Shown here piece by piece: positions 1-7,172 of a DNA stretch of 27,719 nt. The translations under genes were made by a program, and so were the position numbers. The stretch is taken from assembly GCA_945988915.1 (NCBI GenBank), contig CAMFTS010000006.1, positions 1 through 27,719 on the forward strand, given 5' to 3'. This stretch comes from an uncultured Clostridia bacterium (GTDB lineage: Bacteria; Bacillota; Clostridia; Oscillospirales; Acutalibacteraceae). Within the stretch, counting starts at the first letter, position 1; every line of letters begins with the position of its first letter. The notes under the pieces are model-generated. The model saw only the letters and a list, made by a program, of their open reading frames with translations. It made no database searches and was not told the origin of the DNA.

Positions 1-23
1 AGATAAGTTATTACTCAAACTTA

Positions 24-56
24 TATGCTCCCAAGAAATTGGGGGCATATTTTTTT
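24..56 (+). terminator. Intrinsic terminator, copy 1
   Basis: The arms TATGCTCCCAA and TTGGGGGCATA enclose a GAAA loop, with one G-T wobble, and are followed by seven T. It presumably ends an upstream transcript whose gene lies outside the window. Confidence 0.75.
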
Positions 57-180
57 GTGCACAGCTCGCGCTCGCCGTGGCACTGACAGTGCCCGTCCCT
101 TTTGTCTGCGTCGCAGACATTTCCCCACACAGTGGGGAATAACCACAGTTCTCAAAGAGATAAGTTATTACTCAAACTTA

Positions 181-212
181 TATGCTCCCAAGAAATTGGG
201 GGCATATTTTTT
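181..212 (+). terminator. Intrinsic terminator, copy 2
   Basis: Same hairpin as at 24-56, inside the second copy of the direct repeat, with six T after the stem. It lies directly upstream of the araA promoter and would insulate that operon from read-through. Confidence 0.75.
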
Positions 213-220
213 GTTTGATA

Positions 221-249
221 TTGAAAAAATTTCATCAATGTAATATAAT
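221..249 (+). promoter_or_regulatory. Promoter of araA-araD
   Basis: TTGAAA (221-226) and TATAAT (244-249) are 17 bases apart, a good sigma-A fit. An AGGTGG ribosome binding site follows just before the araA ATG. No clear operator palindrome is visible between the second terminator and the start codon. Confidence 0.65.
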
Positions 250-278
250 TATTTCATCTTAAAAAAGGTGGTAAATTT

Positions 279-1748
279 ATGAAAAATTCTGTATTCTACT
301 TTGTAGTCGGCTCACAGTTTCTTTACGGTGAAGAAACACTTGTTGAAATCGACAAACATTCTAAAATAATGGTTGACGGCTTCAATGCCGACAAAAATAT
401 TCCCTGTACTGTAAAATGGTTTCCATGCGTAAAGACAAGCGAAGAAATATATAATATTATGAACGAGGCAAATAATGATGAAAACTGTGCAGGTGTTATT
501 ACCTGGATGCACACATTCTCACCATCAAAAATGTGGGTAAAAGGACTTACTGCATTGAGAAAGCCTTATCTTCATCTCAATACGCAGTTCAACCGTGACA
601 TTCCGTGGAGCGAAATTGATATGGACTTTATGAATCTTAATCAGTCAGCACACGGAGACCGTGAACACGGATACATAGCGGCACGTTTACGCCTTAACAG
701 AAAGGTAATCGTTGGCTATTGGCAGGACGAAGAATTTACAGCGCAGATGGGCGTTTGGATGAGAGCCGCAGTCGGTGCTGCGGAATCAAGAAAGCTTCGT
801 GTTCTCCGAATTTCAGACAATATGAGAAATGTTGCAGTTACAGAGGGAGATAAGGTTGAAGCTCTTATCAAACTTGGCTGGTCAGTTGACCATTACGGCG
901 TTGGTGACATCATTTCAGAGGTTGAAAAGGTAACTGAAGAAGAAATTGACGCACAAATGGCTGAATACGAGCAAGAATATATTATGGATACAGACAATAC
1001 AGAAGCTGTTCGCTATCAGGCAAGAGAAGAAGTTGCTTTAAAGAAATTCCTTGACAGAGGCAATTTTAAAGCGTTCCATACAAACTTTGAGGATTTACAG
1101 GGACTTCGTCAGCTTCCGGGACTTGCATCTCAGGACCTTATGAAAAAAGGCTATGGTTTCGGTGCAGAGGGTGACTGGAAGGTTGCCGCAATGACAAGAA
1201 TTATGAAAGTTATGGCAGATGGCATAGGCAAGGGCACTGCATTTATGGAAGATTATACTCTGCACCTTGAAAAAGGCAACGAAATGATACTCGGTGCGCA
1301 TATGCTTGAGGTCTGTCCGACAATCGCTTGCGAAAAGCCGAAAATTCAAGTTCATCCTCTCGGAATAGGCGACAGAGAAGACCCTGCAAGACTTGTGTTT
1401 AAAGCAAAGAAAGGTTCTGCAATCGTTGTTTCGCTGATTGATATGGGCGACAGATTCAGAATGATAGTTAATGATATTGAGTGTCAGACTCAGGAAAACG
1501 ATATGCCTAAGCTACCGGTTGCAGGCGTTCTTTGGAAACCCGTTCCGGATTTAAAAACTTCCGCAGCGGCATGGATTTATGCAGGCGGTGCGCATCATTC
1601 GGTTCTTTCATATGACTTAACAGCAGAGCATATGCGTGACTTTGCTGAAATTATGGGAATTGAATTTGTATATATCAATAAGGACACAACAATTCCCGAA
1701 TTCAGACGCGAACTTGAATACAATGATGTTATTTGGAGGAACAAATAA
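279..1748 (+). CDS. araA: L-arabinose isomerase
   Basis: Converts L-arabinose to L-ribulose in the cytoplasm, the first step of bacterial arabinose use; a manganese-dependent enzyme of the AraA family. The 489-residue length is close to the usual 495-500. The metal and catalytic positions known from E. coli AraA are all present: Glu297 in the GAEGDW segment, Glu324 in FMEDYT, His341 in GAHMLEV and the His-His pair at 439-440 in GGAHHS. The N-terminal VGSQFLYGEE signature is also intact. It is preceded by its own promoter and an AGGTGG ribosome binding site. Its stop codon overlaps the araD start by one base (TAATG), so the two genes are translationally coupled. No araB kinase or araR is in view; they may lie upstream or elsewhere. 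Assignment is secure on motifs and on the araD neighbour. Confidence 0.97.
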   Translation: MKNSVFYFVVGSQFLYGEETLVEIDKHSKIMVDGFNADKNIPCTVKWFPCVKTSEEIYNIMNEANNDENCAGVITWMHTFSPSKMWVKGLTALRKPYLHLNTQFNRDIPWSEIDMDFMNLNQSAHGDREHGYIAARLRLNRKVIVGYWQDEEFTAQMGVWMRAAVGAAESRKLRVLRISDNMRNVAVTEGDKVEALIKLGWSVDHYGVGDIISEVEKVTEEEIDAQMAEYEQEYIMDTDNTEAVRYQAREEVALKKFLDRGNFKAFHTNFEDLQGLRQLPGLASQDLMKKGYGFGAEGDWKVAAMTRIMKVMADGIGKGTAFMEDYTLHLEKGNEMILGAHMLEVCPTIACEKPKIQVHPLGIGDREDPARLVFKAKKGSAIVVSLIDMGDRFRMIVNDIECQTQENDMPKLPVAGVLWKPVPDLKTSAAAWIYAGGAHHSVLSYDLTAEHMRDFAEIMGIEFVYINKDTTIPEFRRELEYNDVIWRNK

Positions 1749-2458
1749 TGCTCGAACAGTTAAAGCAAGATGTCTTTAAAGCGAATATGCAGCTGAAAGA
1801 ATTCGGACTTGTAGTTCTGACTTGGGGCAATGTTTCGGCAATCGACAGAGAAACGGGATATGTTGTAATCAAGCCGTCAGGTGTACCTTATGAAACAATG
1901 GACGCTGATGATATGGTGGTTGTGGATTTACAGGGCAATAAAATTGAGGGCGACCTCAATCCGTCATCAGATACACCGACTCACCTTGAACTGTACCGTC
2001 AATTTGCCGATATCGGAGCAGTTGTTCATACACATTCAGCTTGGGCAACATCTTTCGCTCAGGCAGGACGGGATATCAAAGCATACGGCACAACACATGC
2101 CGATTTTGCAAACCGTTCAATTCCGTGTACGAGAGGACTTACACAGCAAGAGGTAGAGGGAGAATACGAGCTTAATACAGGTAAGGTAATTGTTGAGTGT
2201 TTCAACAAAGAAAATATCAAGCCTATGGACTGTCCTGCTGTTTTGATTCACAGACACGGACCTTTCTGTTGGGGCAAGAATTGCTTTAAAGCAGTTGAAA
2301 ATGCTCTTATACTTGAAGAGGTAGCAAAGATGGCGTTCCGCACCGAAGAAATTGCGGAGATAGAAAATAAACAGGCAGGAATTGAAAAATATCTGCTCGA
2401 TAAGCATTATAACCGTAAGCACGGCGCAAATGCTTACTACGGACAAGGCAACAGATAA
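1748..2458 (+). CDS. araD: L-ribulose-5-phosphate 4-epimerase
   Basis: Interconverts L-ribulose 5-phosphate and D-xylulose 5-phosphate, feeding arabinose carbon into the pentose phosphate pathway. It is a class II aldolase-fold zinc enzyme. The zinc ligands are visible as His94 and His96 (HTH motif) and His170 in IHRHG; the catalytic acid of this family corresponds to Asp119 in the THADF segment. The C-terminal HYNRKHG and AYYGQ segments match E. coli AraD closely. An in-frame TTG at 1733 lies inside araA, but the ATG at 1748 sits eight bases after GGAGG and overlaps the araA stop, so it is preferred; this gives 236 residues against 231 in E. coli. A terminator follows directly. Confidence 0.96.
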   Translation: MLEQLKQDVFKANMQLKEFGLVVLTWGNVSAIDRETGYVVIKPSGVPYETMDADDMVVVDLQGNKIEGDLNPSSDTPTHLELYRQFADIGAVVHTHSAWATSFAQAGRDIKAYGTTHADFANRSIPCTRGLTQQEVEGEYELNTGKVIVECFNKENIKPMDCPAVLIHRHGPFCWGKNCFKAVENALILEEVAKMAFRTEEIAEIENKQAGIEKYLLDKHYNRKHGANAYYGQGNR

Positions 2459-2462
2459 TCAA

Positions 2463-2498
2463 AAAAAGGAAGCAAGTTTAAATACTTACTTCCTTTTT
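2463..2498. terminator. Bidirectional terminator between araD and the pseudouridine synthase gene
   Basis: A 15-base arm at 2463-2477 pairs with 2484-2498 with one mismatch around a TTAAAT loop. The A-rich left side and T-rich right side make it usable from both strands, as expected between two convergent genes. Confidence 0.8.
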
Positions 2499-2499
2499 A

Positions 2500-3366
2500 T
2501 CATTCTAAAATGCTTTTCATATCATCGGGCATTTCCGCTTCAAATTCCATAGTTTTATTCGTAACAGGATGAGTAAATCTGCAATAGCAACAGTGCAGAG
2601 CCTGATGACAAATTCTTGAATCTGCTTTTCCGTACATTGTGTCGCCTACAAGAGCTGAACCGATATGCGAAAAATGCACCCTTATTTGATGCGTTCTTCC
2701 TGTTTCGAGATGAATCCTTAAAAGCGTGTTTTCACCGTCGCTTTTCAGCGCTTTCCAATGAGTAACGGCTTTTTCACCGCGCTTATCAACCGTGCGGACA
2801 GTAATAATAGGGTCCGGTCTGTAAATAGGTGCGTCAATAGTGCCTTCACCCTCAAAAACAGATGAAGCAACAGCAAGATATTCCTTGTAAATCTTGCCTG
2901 AAAGCTTTGATGCCGTGTATTTGTTTAAAGCGCATACAATAATTCCGGAGGTACCCTTATCAAGCCTGCCGACCGACCTGAAGGTTGTAGGCTTTCCTTT
3001 ATTGATCAGATAAAATGCAACGGCATTTGAAAGCGTATCGCCTAAATGATTATGGCTTTCGTGAACTGCTAACATAGCAGGCTTGTTTACTATAAGTAAA
3101 TCATCATCTTCATAAATAATATCAAGCGGCATTTCGACAGGAATTGAAATGCTTTCTTTTTTGTCATCGGGAAGATTGACTTCAAGCGTATCGCTTTCCC
3201 GCATTAAATCAACGGTTCTGATATGCTTGCCGTTTAATAACAATCCGTCAGGCGCTTGTTTAAGCTTAGTGATGAGCCGGTGAGAATATCCCTTTTCCTT
3301 AAGCAAATCAAGGACTTTTCTTTTATCGTATTCAGTTGTAATCTTATAACTGATTTTTCTTGGCAT
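2500..3366 (-). CDS. RluA-family rRNA/tRNA pseudouridine synthase
   Basis: Isomerises uridine to pseudouridine in structured RNA, probably 23S rRNA. The 288-residue protein has an S4-like RNA-binding N-terminus (about 15-70) and a catalytic RluA domain. The signature GRLDKGTSG at 134-141 carries the catalytic Asp136, and the family motif HQIRVH is present later. This length and domain order match the RluD/YlyB/YjbO group, but which uridine is modified cannot be told from sequence. The start codon lies inside the 3' end of cca, a 23-base overlap, so the two minus-strand genes form one operon reading from cca. Pairing an rRNA-modifying enzyme with a tRNA-maturation enzyme fits a housekeeping role. 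No disruptions are seen. Confidence 0.93.
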   Translation of the reverse strand: MPRKISYKITTEYDKRKVLDLLKEKGYSHRLITKLKQAPDGLLLNGKHIRTVDLMRESDTLEVNLPDDKKESISIPVEMPLDIIYEDDDLLIVNKPAMLAVHESHNHLGDTLSNAVAFYLINKGKPTTFRSVGRLDKGTSGIIVCALNKYTASKLSGKIYKEYLAVASSVFEGEGTIDAPIYRPDPIITVRTVDKRGEKAVTHWKALKSDGENTLLRIHLETGRTHQIRVHFSHIGSALVGDTMYGKADSRICHQALHCCYCRFTHPVTNKTMEFEAEMPDDMKSILE

Positions 3367-4705
3367 AGTTTTGTCCTTGCTGTTTTAATTCTTCTGCTTT
3401 GCTTAACAGAGCGTCATGACTGTTTTCACACTCTTCTTCAATTACGAGCATAAGTAATGTGCGAAGAATTCTGTTTATCTCTTTTCCGTCATATATTCCC
3501 GATTTTTTCAAATCGTTACCGTTTATATTCAAATGCTTTAAAGAATAACACTCGTTCTTCTCTTTTATTTCGTTTAAGAATAACTGCATATTCTTTAATT
3601 TTTCATCGTGAGAATGAGGATCGGCCTTTGCAAAGCAGTCGGCTCGCCGTACTTTCATAAAGTATGAGTAATATTCCTCGCCGATTTCACAAAGCATCAT
3701 TTTAGCTTCGATTTTATCTCTCGGGGAACGCTCAGAATGAAGCCCGATAAGCTTTGAAACCGTTTCGACGGTTTTGTTGTCATATCTCAAACGCCTTAAA
3801 ATTTCCTTACTCATCTTTTCGCCTGCAACAGCGTGTCCTTTGAAATGGTCAAAGCCGTTTTCATCAGTAGTTTTGCATAAAGGCTTTGCAATATCGTGAA
3901 AAAACACAGTGAGTCTGAGAATTTTATCGTTTTCAATATAATCAAGAGCCCTCAGGGTATGCTCCGCTACATCGTAAATGTGATACTGAGTGTTCTGTTC
4001 ACAGCCGAAAAGAGGAGAAAATTCAGGAATAATTACTTCAATAATTGTGCGGTATTCGTTTACAATATCAATTACATTTTTACCGCAAATGAGCTTGGTG
4101 AATTCCTCGCGGATACGCTCAACAGCAATATTCTTAAGAAGCTCCTTATTCTTTAAAATGCTTTTTGATGTTTCATTATCAATTTTAAACCCGAGTACGC
4201 TTGCAAAACGAACAGCTCTCATAATTCGCAAAGCGTCTTCGTTGAATCTTTTGTCAGGCTCTCCGACGCAGCGAATCGTTTCATTTCTTATGTCATCAAT
4301 TCCGCCGAATAAATCAACAAGTCCGTCTTGCTCGTTAAAGCAAAGAGTATTCATTGTAAAATCTCTTCTTGACAAATCGTCTTTCAGATTTCTTGAAAAA
4401 TTGACCGTTTCGGGATGTCGGTTGTCGAGATAGTCGCCGTCAATTCTGTATGTTGTAATTTCAAACGGCTCACCGTCAATAATCACCGTAACCGTGCCGT
4501 GCTTAATGCCCGTTTCTATTATTCTGTAACCCTCAAAAACTCTTTCTGTTTCTTCGGGCAGGGCAGAGGTTGTAATGTCAAAATCGTGAGGCTCAATGCC
4601 CATAACCATATCACGCACACAGCCTCCGACGGCATAGGCTTCATAGCCGTTATCCTTTAACAGCCTGATTGCACTGTTCACTTTTTCGGGCAAATGTAAA
4701 TCCAT
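3344..4705 (-). CDS. cca: CCA-adding tRNA nucleotidyltransferase with HD domain
   Basis: Adds or repairs the 3'-CCA end of tRNAs; a class II nucleotidyltransferase of 453 residues. Visible motifs, in order: GGCVRD at 27-32, the metal-binding Asp41 and Asp43 in HDFDITT, RRDFTMN at 113-119, and EDALRIMRAVRF at 156-167 for nucleotide selection. A C-terminal HD phosphohydrolase-type region has His270-Asp271 in FFHDIAKP. The HD module is found in many Firmicutes and proteobacterial CCA enzymes and suggests extra phosphatase or phosphodiesterase activity. Translation starts after an AGGTG site. Its promoter is back to back with that of the DUF896 gene. It overlaps the downstream pseudouridine synthase gene by 23 bases. 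Very confident. Confidence 0.95.
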   Translation of the reverse strand: MDLHLPEKVNSAIRLLKDNGYEAYAVGGCVRDMVMGIEPHDFDITTSALPEETERVFEGYRIIETGIKHGTVTVIIDGEPFEITTYRIDGDYLDNRHPETVNFSRNLKDDLSRRDFTMNTLCFNEQDGLVDLFGGIDDIRNETIRCVGEPDKRFNEDALRIMRAVRFASVLGFKIDNETSKSILKNKELLKNIAVERIREEFTKLICGKNVIDIVNEYRTIIEVIIPEFSPLFGCEQNTQYHIYDVAEHTLRALDYIENDKILRLTVFFHDIAKPLCKTTDENGFDHFKGHAVAGEKMSKEILRRLRYDNKTVETVSKLIGLHSERSPRDKIEAKMMLCEIGEEYYSYFMKVRRADCFAKADPHSHDEKLKNMQLFLNEIKEKNECYSLKHLNINGNDLKKSGIYDGKEINRILRTLLMLVIEEECENSHDALLSKAEELKQQGQNYAKKNQL

Positions 4706-4738
4706 AACGCACCTGAAATCAAAGCAATATTAACTATT

Positions 4739-4767
4739 ATTTTAATATATTTTTATTTACTTGTAAA
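4739..4767 (-). promoter_or_regulatory. Promoter of cca (minus strand)
   Basis: On the minus strand TTTACA (4767-4762) and TAAAAT (4744-4739) are 17 bases apart. The -35 element overlaps that of the opposing plus-strand promoter by five bases. Confidence 0.6.
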
Positions 4768-4790
4768 CCGATAATATTTTGTGGTATTAT
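4761..4790 (+). promoter_or_regulatory. Promoter of the DUF896 gene
   Basis: TTGTAA (4761-4766) and TATTAT (4785-4790) with an 18-base spacer and a TGG just before the -10, an extended -10 feature that would compensate for the weak -35. Confidence 0.6.
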
Positions 4791-4825
4791 ATTATACGCA
4801 ATAAAAATAAAAGGAAATTTGAATT

Positions 4826-5035
4826 ATGGAACAGGCAAAAATTGACAGAATAAATTATCTTGCAAGAAAATCACGGACAGAAGAGCTTACATCCGAAGAA
4901 AAGGAAGAACAGGCAATACTCCGCCGTGAATATATTGACGGATTCAAAAGAAGCCTTGTAGGTCAGCTTGAGAATACATATATCGTTGACGAAAAAGGCA
5001 ACAAGAGAAAGGTGCAGAAGAAAAGCGGAAATTAA
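4826..5035 (+). CDS. ynzC: DUF896 / YnzC-family small protein
   Basis: A 69-residue highly charged protein of the DUF896 (UPF0291, YnzC) family, known in Bacillus and Clostridia as a small helical-hairpin protein without an established biochemical function. The family pattern is clear: an N-terminal KIDRINYLARKS helix, a TSEEKEEQ turn, a second helix LRREYIDGFK, then VGQLENTYIVDEKGN. It is cytoplasmic, with no signal or membrane segment. It has its own extended -10 promoter, divergent from cca, and an AT-rich hairpin with a T tract follows at 5093-5138, shared with the next promoter. Family assignment is secure; the role is unknown. Confidence 0.9.
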   Translation: MEQAKIDRINYLARKSRTEELTSEEKEEQAILRREYIDGFKRSLVGQLENTYIVDEKGNKRKVQKKSGN

Positions 5036-5086
5036 AAAAAGCAAATACCGTTTAAAAGTGAATAACCAAAATTTAGTTGTTAAAAC

Positions 5087-5138
5087 TTGACTTAATCGCA
5101 ATATATAGTGTAAAATATATTGCGATTATATTTTTTTT
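5087..5138 (+). promoter_or_regulatory. parE promoter nested in a terminator-like inverted repeat
   Basis: TTGACT (5087-5092) and TAAAAT (5111-5116) with an 18-base spacer form the likely promoter of the topoisomerase operon. The -10 lies in the loop and first right-arm base of a perfect 12-base inverted repeat, AATCGCAATATA at 5094-5105 and its complement at 5116-5127, followed by a run of eight T. A transcript reading in from the DUF896 gene would fold this as a terminator. One starting near 5123 lacks the left arm and would escape. An operator role is the alternative. Confidence 0.6.
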
Positions 5139-5164
5139 GAAAAATTATTAAGGATGGCTTTAAG

Positions 5165-7150
5165 ATGGCAAAAAAAGCAGAATATACAGAAGAAAGTATT
5201 TCTCAATTAAAAGGTGCCGACCGGGTACGAAAAAGACCGGCTGTTATTTTCGGCTCCGACGGTATAGAGGGCTGTGAGCATGCTGTATTTGAGATTCTTT
5301 CCAACTCAATAGACGAGGCAAGAGAGGGATACGGTAATGAAATCGTTGTTACAAGATTTCTTGACGGCTCAATCGAAGTCCTTGACCACGGCCGCGGTAT
5401 GCCTATGGACTACAATGAAAAAGAGGGAAGATACAACTGGGAGCTTCTTTTCTGCGAAATGTATGCAGGCAGTAAATACAATACAAACAACGGCGGAACA
5501 TATGAATATTCGCTCGGTCTTAACGGCTTGGGCCTTTGCGCAACGCAGTATGCTTCTGAATACATGGAAGCAGAGATTCATAAAAACGGCTTTTGCTACA
5601 AAATGAATTTCAAAAACGGCAATCCGGATGGTGACCTTGTAAAAGAACCATATAATAAAAGGGATACCGGAACAAGAATCCGCTGGAAGCCTGACTTAAA
5701 GGTTTTCACCGACATTAACATTCCGCTTGAATACTATCAGGAAACAATTAAGCGTCAGTCAGTTGTCAATGAGGGCGTAAAATTCATACTAAAAGACCAA
5801 GTGGGAAGCAATACTTTTGAAAAATATGAGTATTCATATGAAAACGGTATTACCGACTATGTAAAGGAAATAGCAGGTGAGAATGCGTTTTCGTCTATTC
5901 AGTTCTGGCAGGCAGAACGCAAGGGCAGAGACAGAGAGGATATGCCCGATTACAAGGTTAAGATGAATGTTGCGCTTTGCTTTTCAAATAAAATTCAGTT
6001 TAAAGAATATTACCATAACTCGAGTTTCCTTGAACACGGAGGCGCTCCGGAAAAGGCAGTCAAGAGCGCTTTGGTGGCTCAGATTGACGCTTACTTAAAA
6101 GCAAACAGTAAATATACAAAAGCCGATTCTAAAATTACCTTCCAGGATGTTGAAGATTGTCTTGTAATCGTAATTTCTTCTTTTTCAACACAGACATCCT
6201 ATGAGAACCAGACAAAGAAGGCAATAACCAATAAATTTATACAAGAGGCAATGACAGAATTCCTGAAGCACAGCTTAGAGGTTTATTTCATTGAGAATAA
6301 AATCGAAGCGGATAAAATTGCAGAGCAAGTGCTTATCAATATGCGTTCAAGAATCAGAGCCGAAAGCACAAGACTTAACATTAAGAAAACATTACAGTCA
6401 AGCAACAGTATGACGGACAGAATTGAAAAGTTCGTTGACTGTCGTTCAAAGGATGTAAACGAAAGAGAAATCTTCATTGTGGAAGGCGACTCTGCTCTCG
6501 GTGCTTGTAAGCAGGCAAGAGATTCGGCATTTCAGGCCGTTATGCCCGTCCGCGGTAAAATTCTTAACTGCTTAAAGGCTGAGTACCCGAAAATCTTCAA
6601 ATCGGAAATTATTACCGACTTAATTAAAGTTCTCGGATGCGGTGTTGAAGTTTCAACCAAGGCAAATAAAGACCTTTCATTATTTAATATGGAAAACCTT
6701 CGCTGGAGCAAGGTTATCATCTGTACCGACGCCGATGTTGACGGTTTTCAGATAAGAACACTTATTCTTACAATGATTTACCGTCTTATGCCGACTCTTA
6801 TCAAAGAGGGAAAGGTGTTTATCGCAGAATCACCGCTTTATGAAATAACATCAAAAGATGAAACCTGGTTCTGCTATACAGAAAAAGAAAAGGCAGAAGT
6901 TCTTGAGGGAATAGGCGACAGAAAATATACAATTCAGCGTTCAAAGGGACTCGGTGAAAACGAGCCCGAAATGATGTGGATGACAACAATGAATCCGAAA
7001 ACCCGCCGGCTTATCAAGGTGGAGCCGGATTATAACCCCGAAGCAGTTGCTGATAAATTCGACTTGCTTTTGGGTGATAATCTTCAGGGAAGAAAAGATT
7101 ATATAGCTGAAAACGGATATCAGTATATTGATATGACAGACTTATCATAA
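5165..7150 (+). CDS. parE: Type IIA topoisomerase ATPase subunit, ParE/GyrB-like (divergent)
   Basis: ATP-dependent half of a type IIA topoisomerase, here probably a topoisomerase IV-like decatenase. The 661 residues carry a GHKL ATPase domain (Glu43 and Asn47 of the N box, Asp74 in DHGRGMP, LGLNGLG as the glycine box), a transducer with the QTK loop at 349-351, and a TOPRIM domain (Glu440 in VEGDSA; Asp522, Asp524 and Asp526 in DADVD). All catalytic residues are kept, but several near-invariant spots differ from housekeeping GyrB: Ser46 replaces the usual Asp next to the N-box Asn, and the GGLHGVG loop is altered. It is followed after 22 bases by the ParC-like gene. A second, housekeeping gyrase presumably lies elsewhere. 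ParE versus paralogous GyrB rests on the partner's tail. Confidence 0.88.
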   Translation: MAKKAEYTEESISQLKGADRVRKRPAVIFGSDGIEGCEHAVFEILSNSIDEAREGYGNEIVVTRFLDGSIEVLDHGRGMPMDYNEKEGRYNWELLFCEMYAGSKYNTNNGGTYEYSLGLNGLGLCATQYASEYMEAEIHKNGFCYKMNFKNGNPDGDLVKEPYNKRDTGTRIRWKPDLKVFTDINIPLEYYQETIKRQSVVNEGVKFILKDQVGSNTFEKYEYSYENGITDYVKEIAGENAFSSIQFWQAERKGRDREDMPDYKVKMNVALCFSNKIQFKEYYHNSSFLEHGGAPEKAVKSALVAQIDAYLKANSKYTKADSKITFQDVEDCLVIVISSFSTQTSYENQTKKAITNKFIQEAMTEFLKHSLEVYFIENKIEADKIAEQVLINMRSRIRAESTRLNIKKTLQSSNSMTDRIEKFVDCRSKDVNEREIFIVEGDSALGACKQARDSAFQAVMPVRGKILNCLKAEYPKIFKSEIITDLIKVLGCGVEVSTKANKDLSLFNMENLRWSKVIICTDADVDGFQIRTLILTMIYRLMPTLIKEGKVFIAESPLYEITSKDETWFCYTEKEKAEVLEGIGDRKYTIQRSKGLGENEPEMMWMTTMNPKTRRLIKVEPDYNPEAVADKFDLLLGDNLQGRKDYIAENGYQYIDMTDLS

Positions 7151-7172
7151 GTAGCTTTCAGGAGAAAACAGT

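Larger units (their letters stand above)
1..212. repeat. 55-bp direct repeat (1-55 and 158-212) flanking a triple-palindrome segment
   Basis: Bases 1-55 recur without a mismatch at 158-212. Each copy carries a small AT-rich hairpin (ATAAGTT/AACTTAT) followed by the same intrinsic terminator. The 102 bases between them (56-157) contain three clean hairpins in a row: GGCACT/AGTGCC at 79-93, TGTCTGC/GCAGACA at 103-119 and TTCCCCA/TGGGGAA at 121-139. The arrangement suggests a REP-like palindromic element next to a duplicated terminator. The window begins exactly inside the first copy, so the true left edge of the repeat is unknown and more units may lie upstream. No coding function is seen. Confidence 0.8.

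Noticed and set aside
25..243. A 72-codon open frame across the direct repeats
   Set aside because: It runs through two terminators and three palindromes with no ribosome binding site; structure explains the region better.
1733..1747. TTG start extending AraD upstream
   Set aside because: It lies inside araA and over the GGAGG site; the ATG at 1748 has proper spacing and overlaps the araA stop.
3256..4660. Several plus-strand open frames opposite cca and the pseudouridine synthase
   Set aside because: Antisense shadows of strongly conserved genes, without ribosome binding sites or family resemblance.
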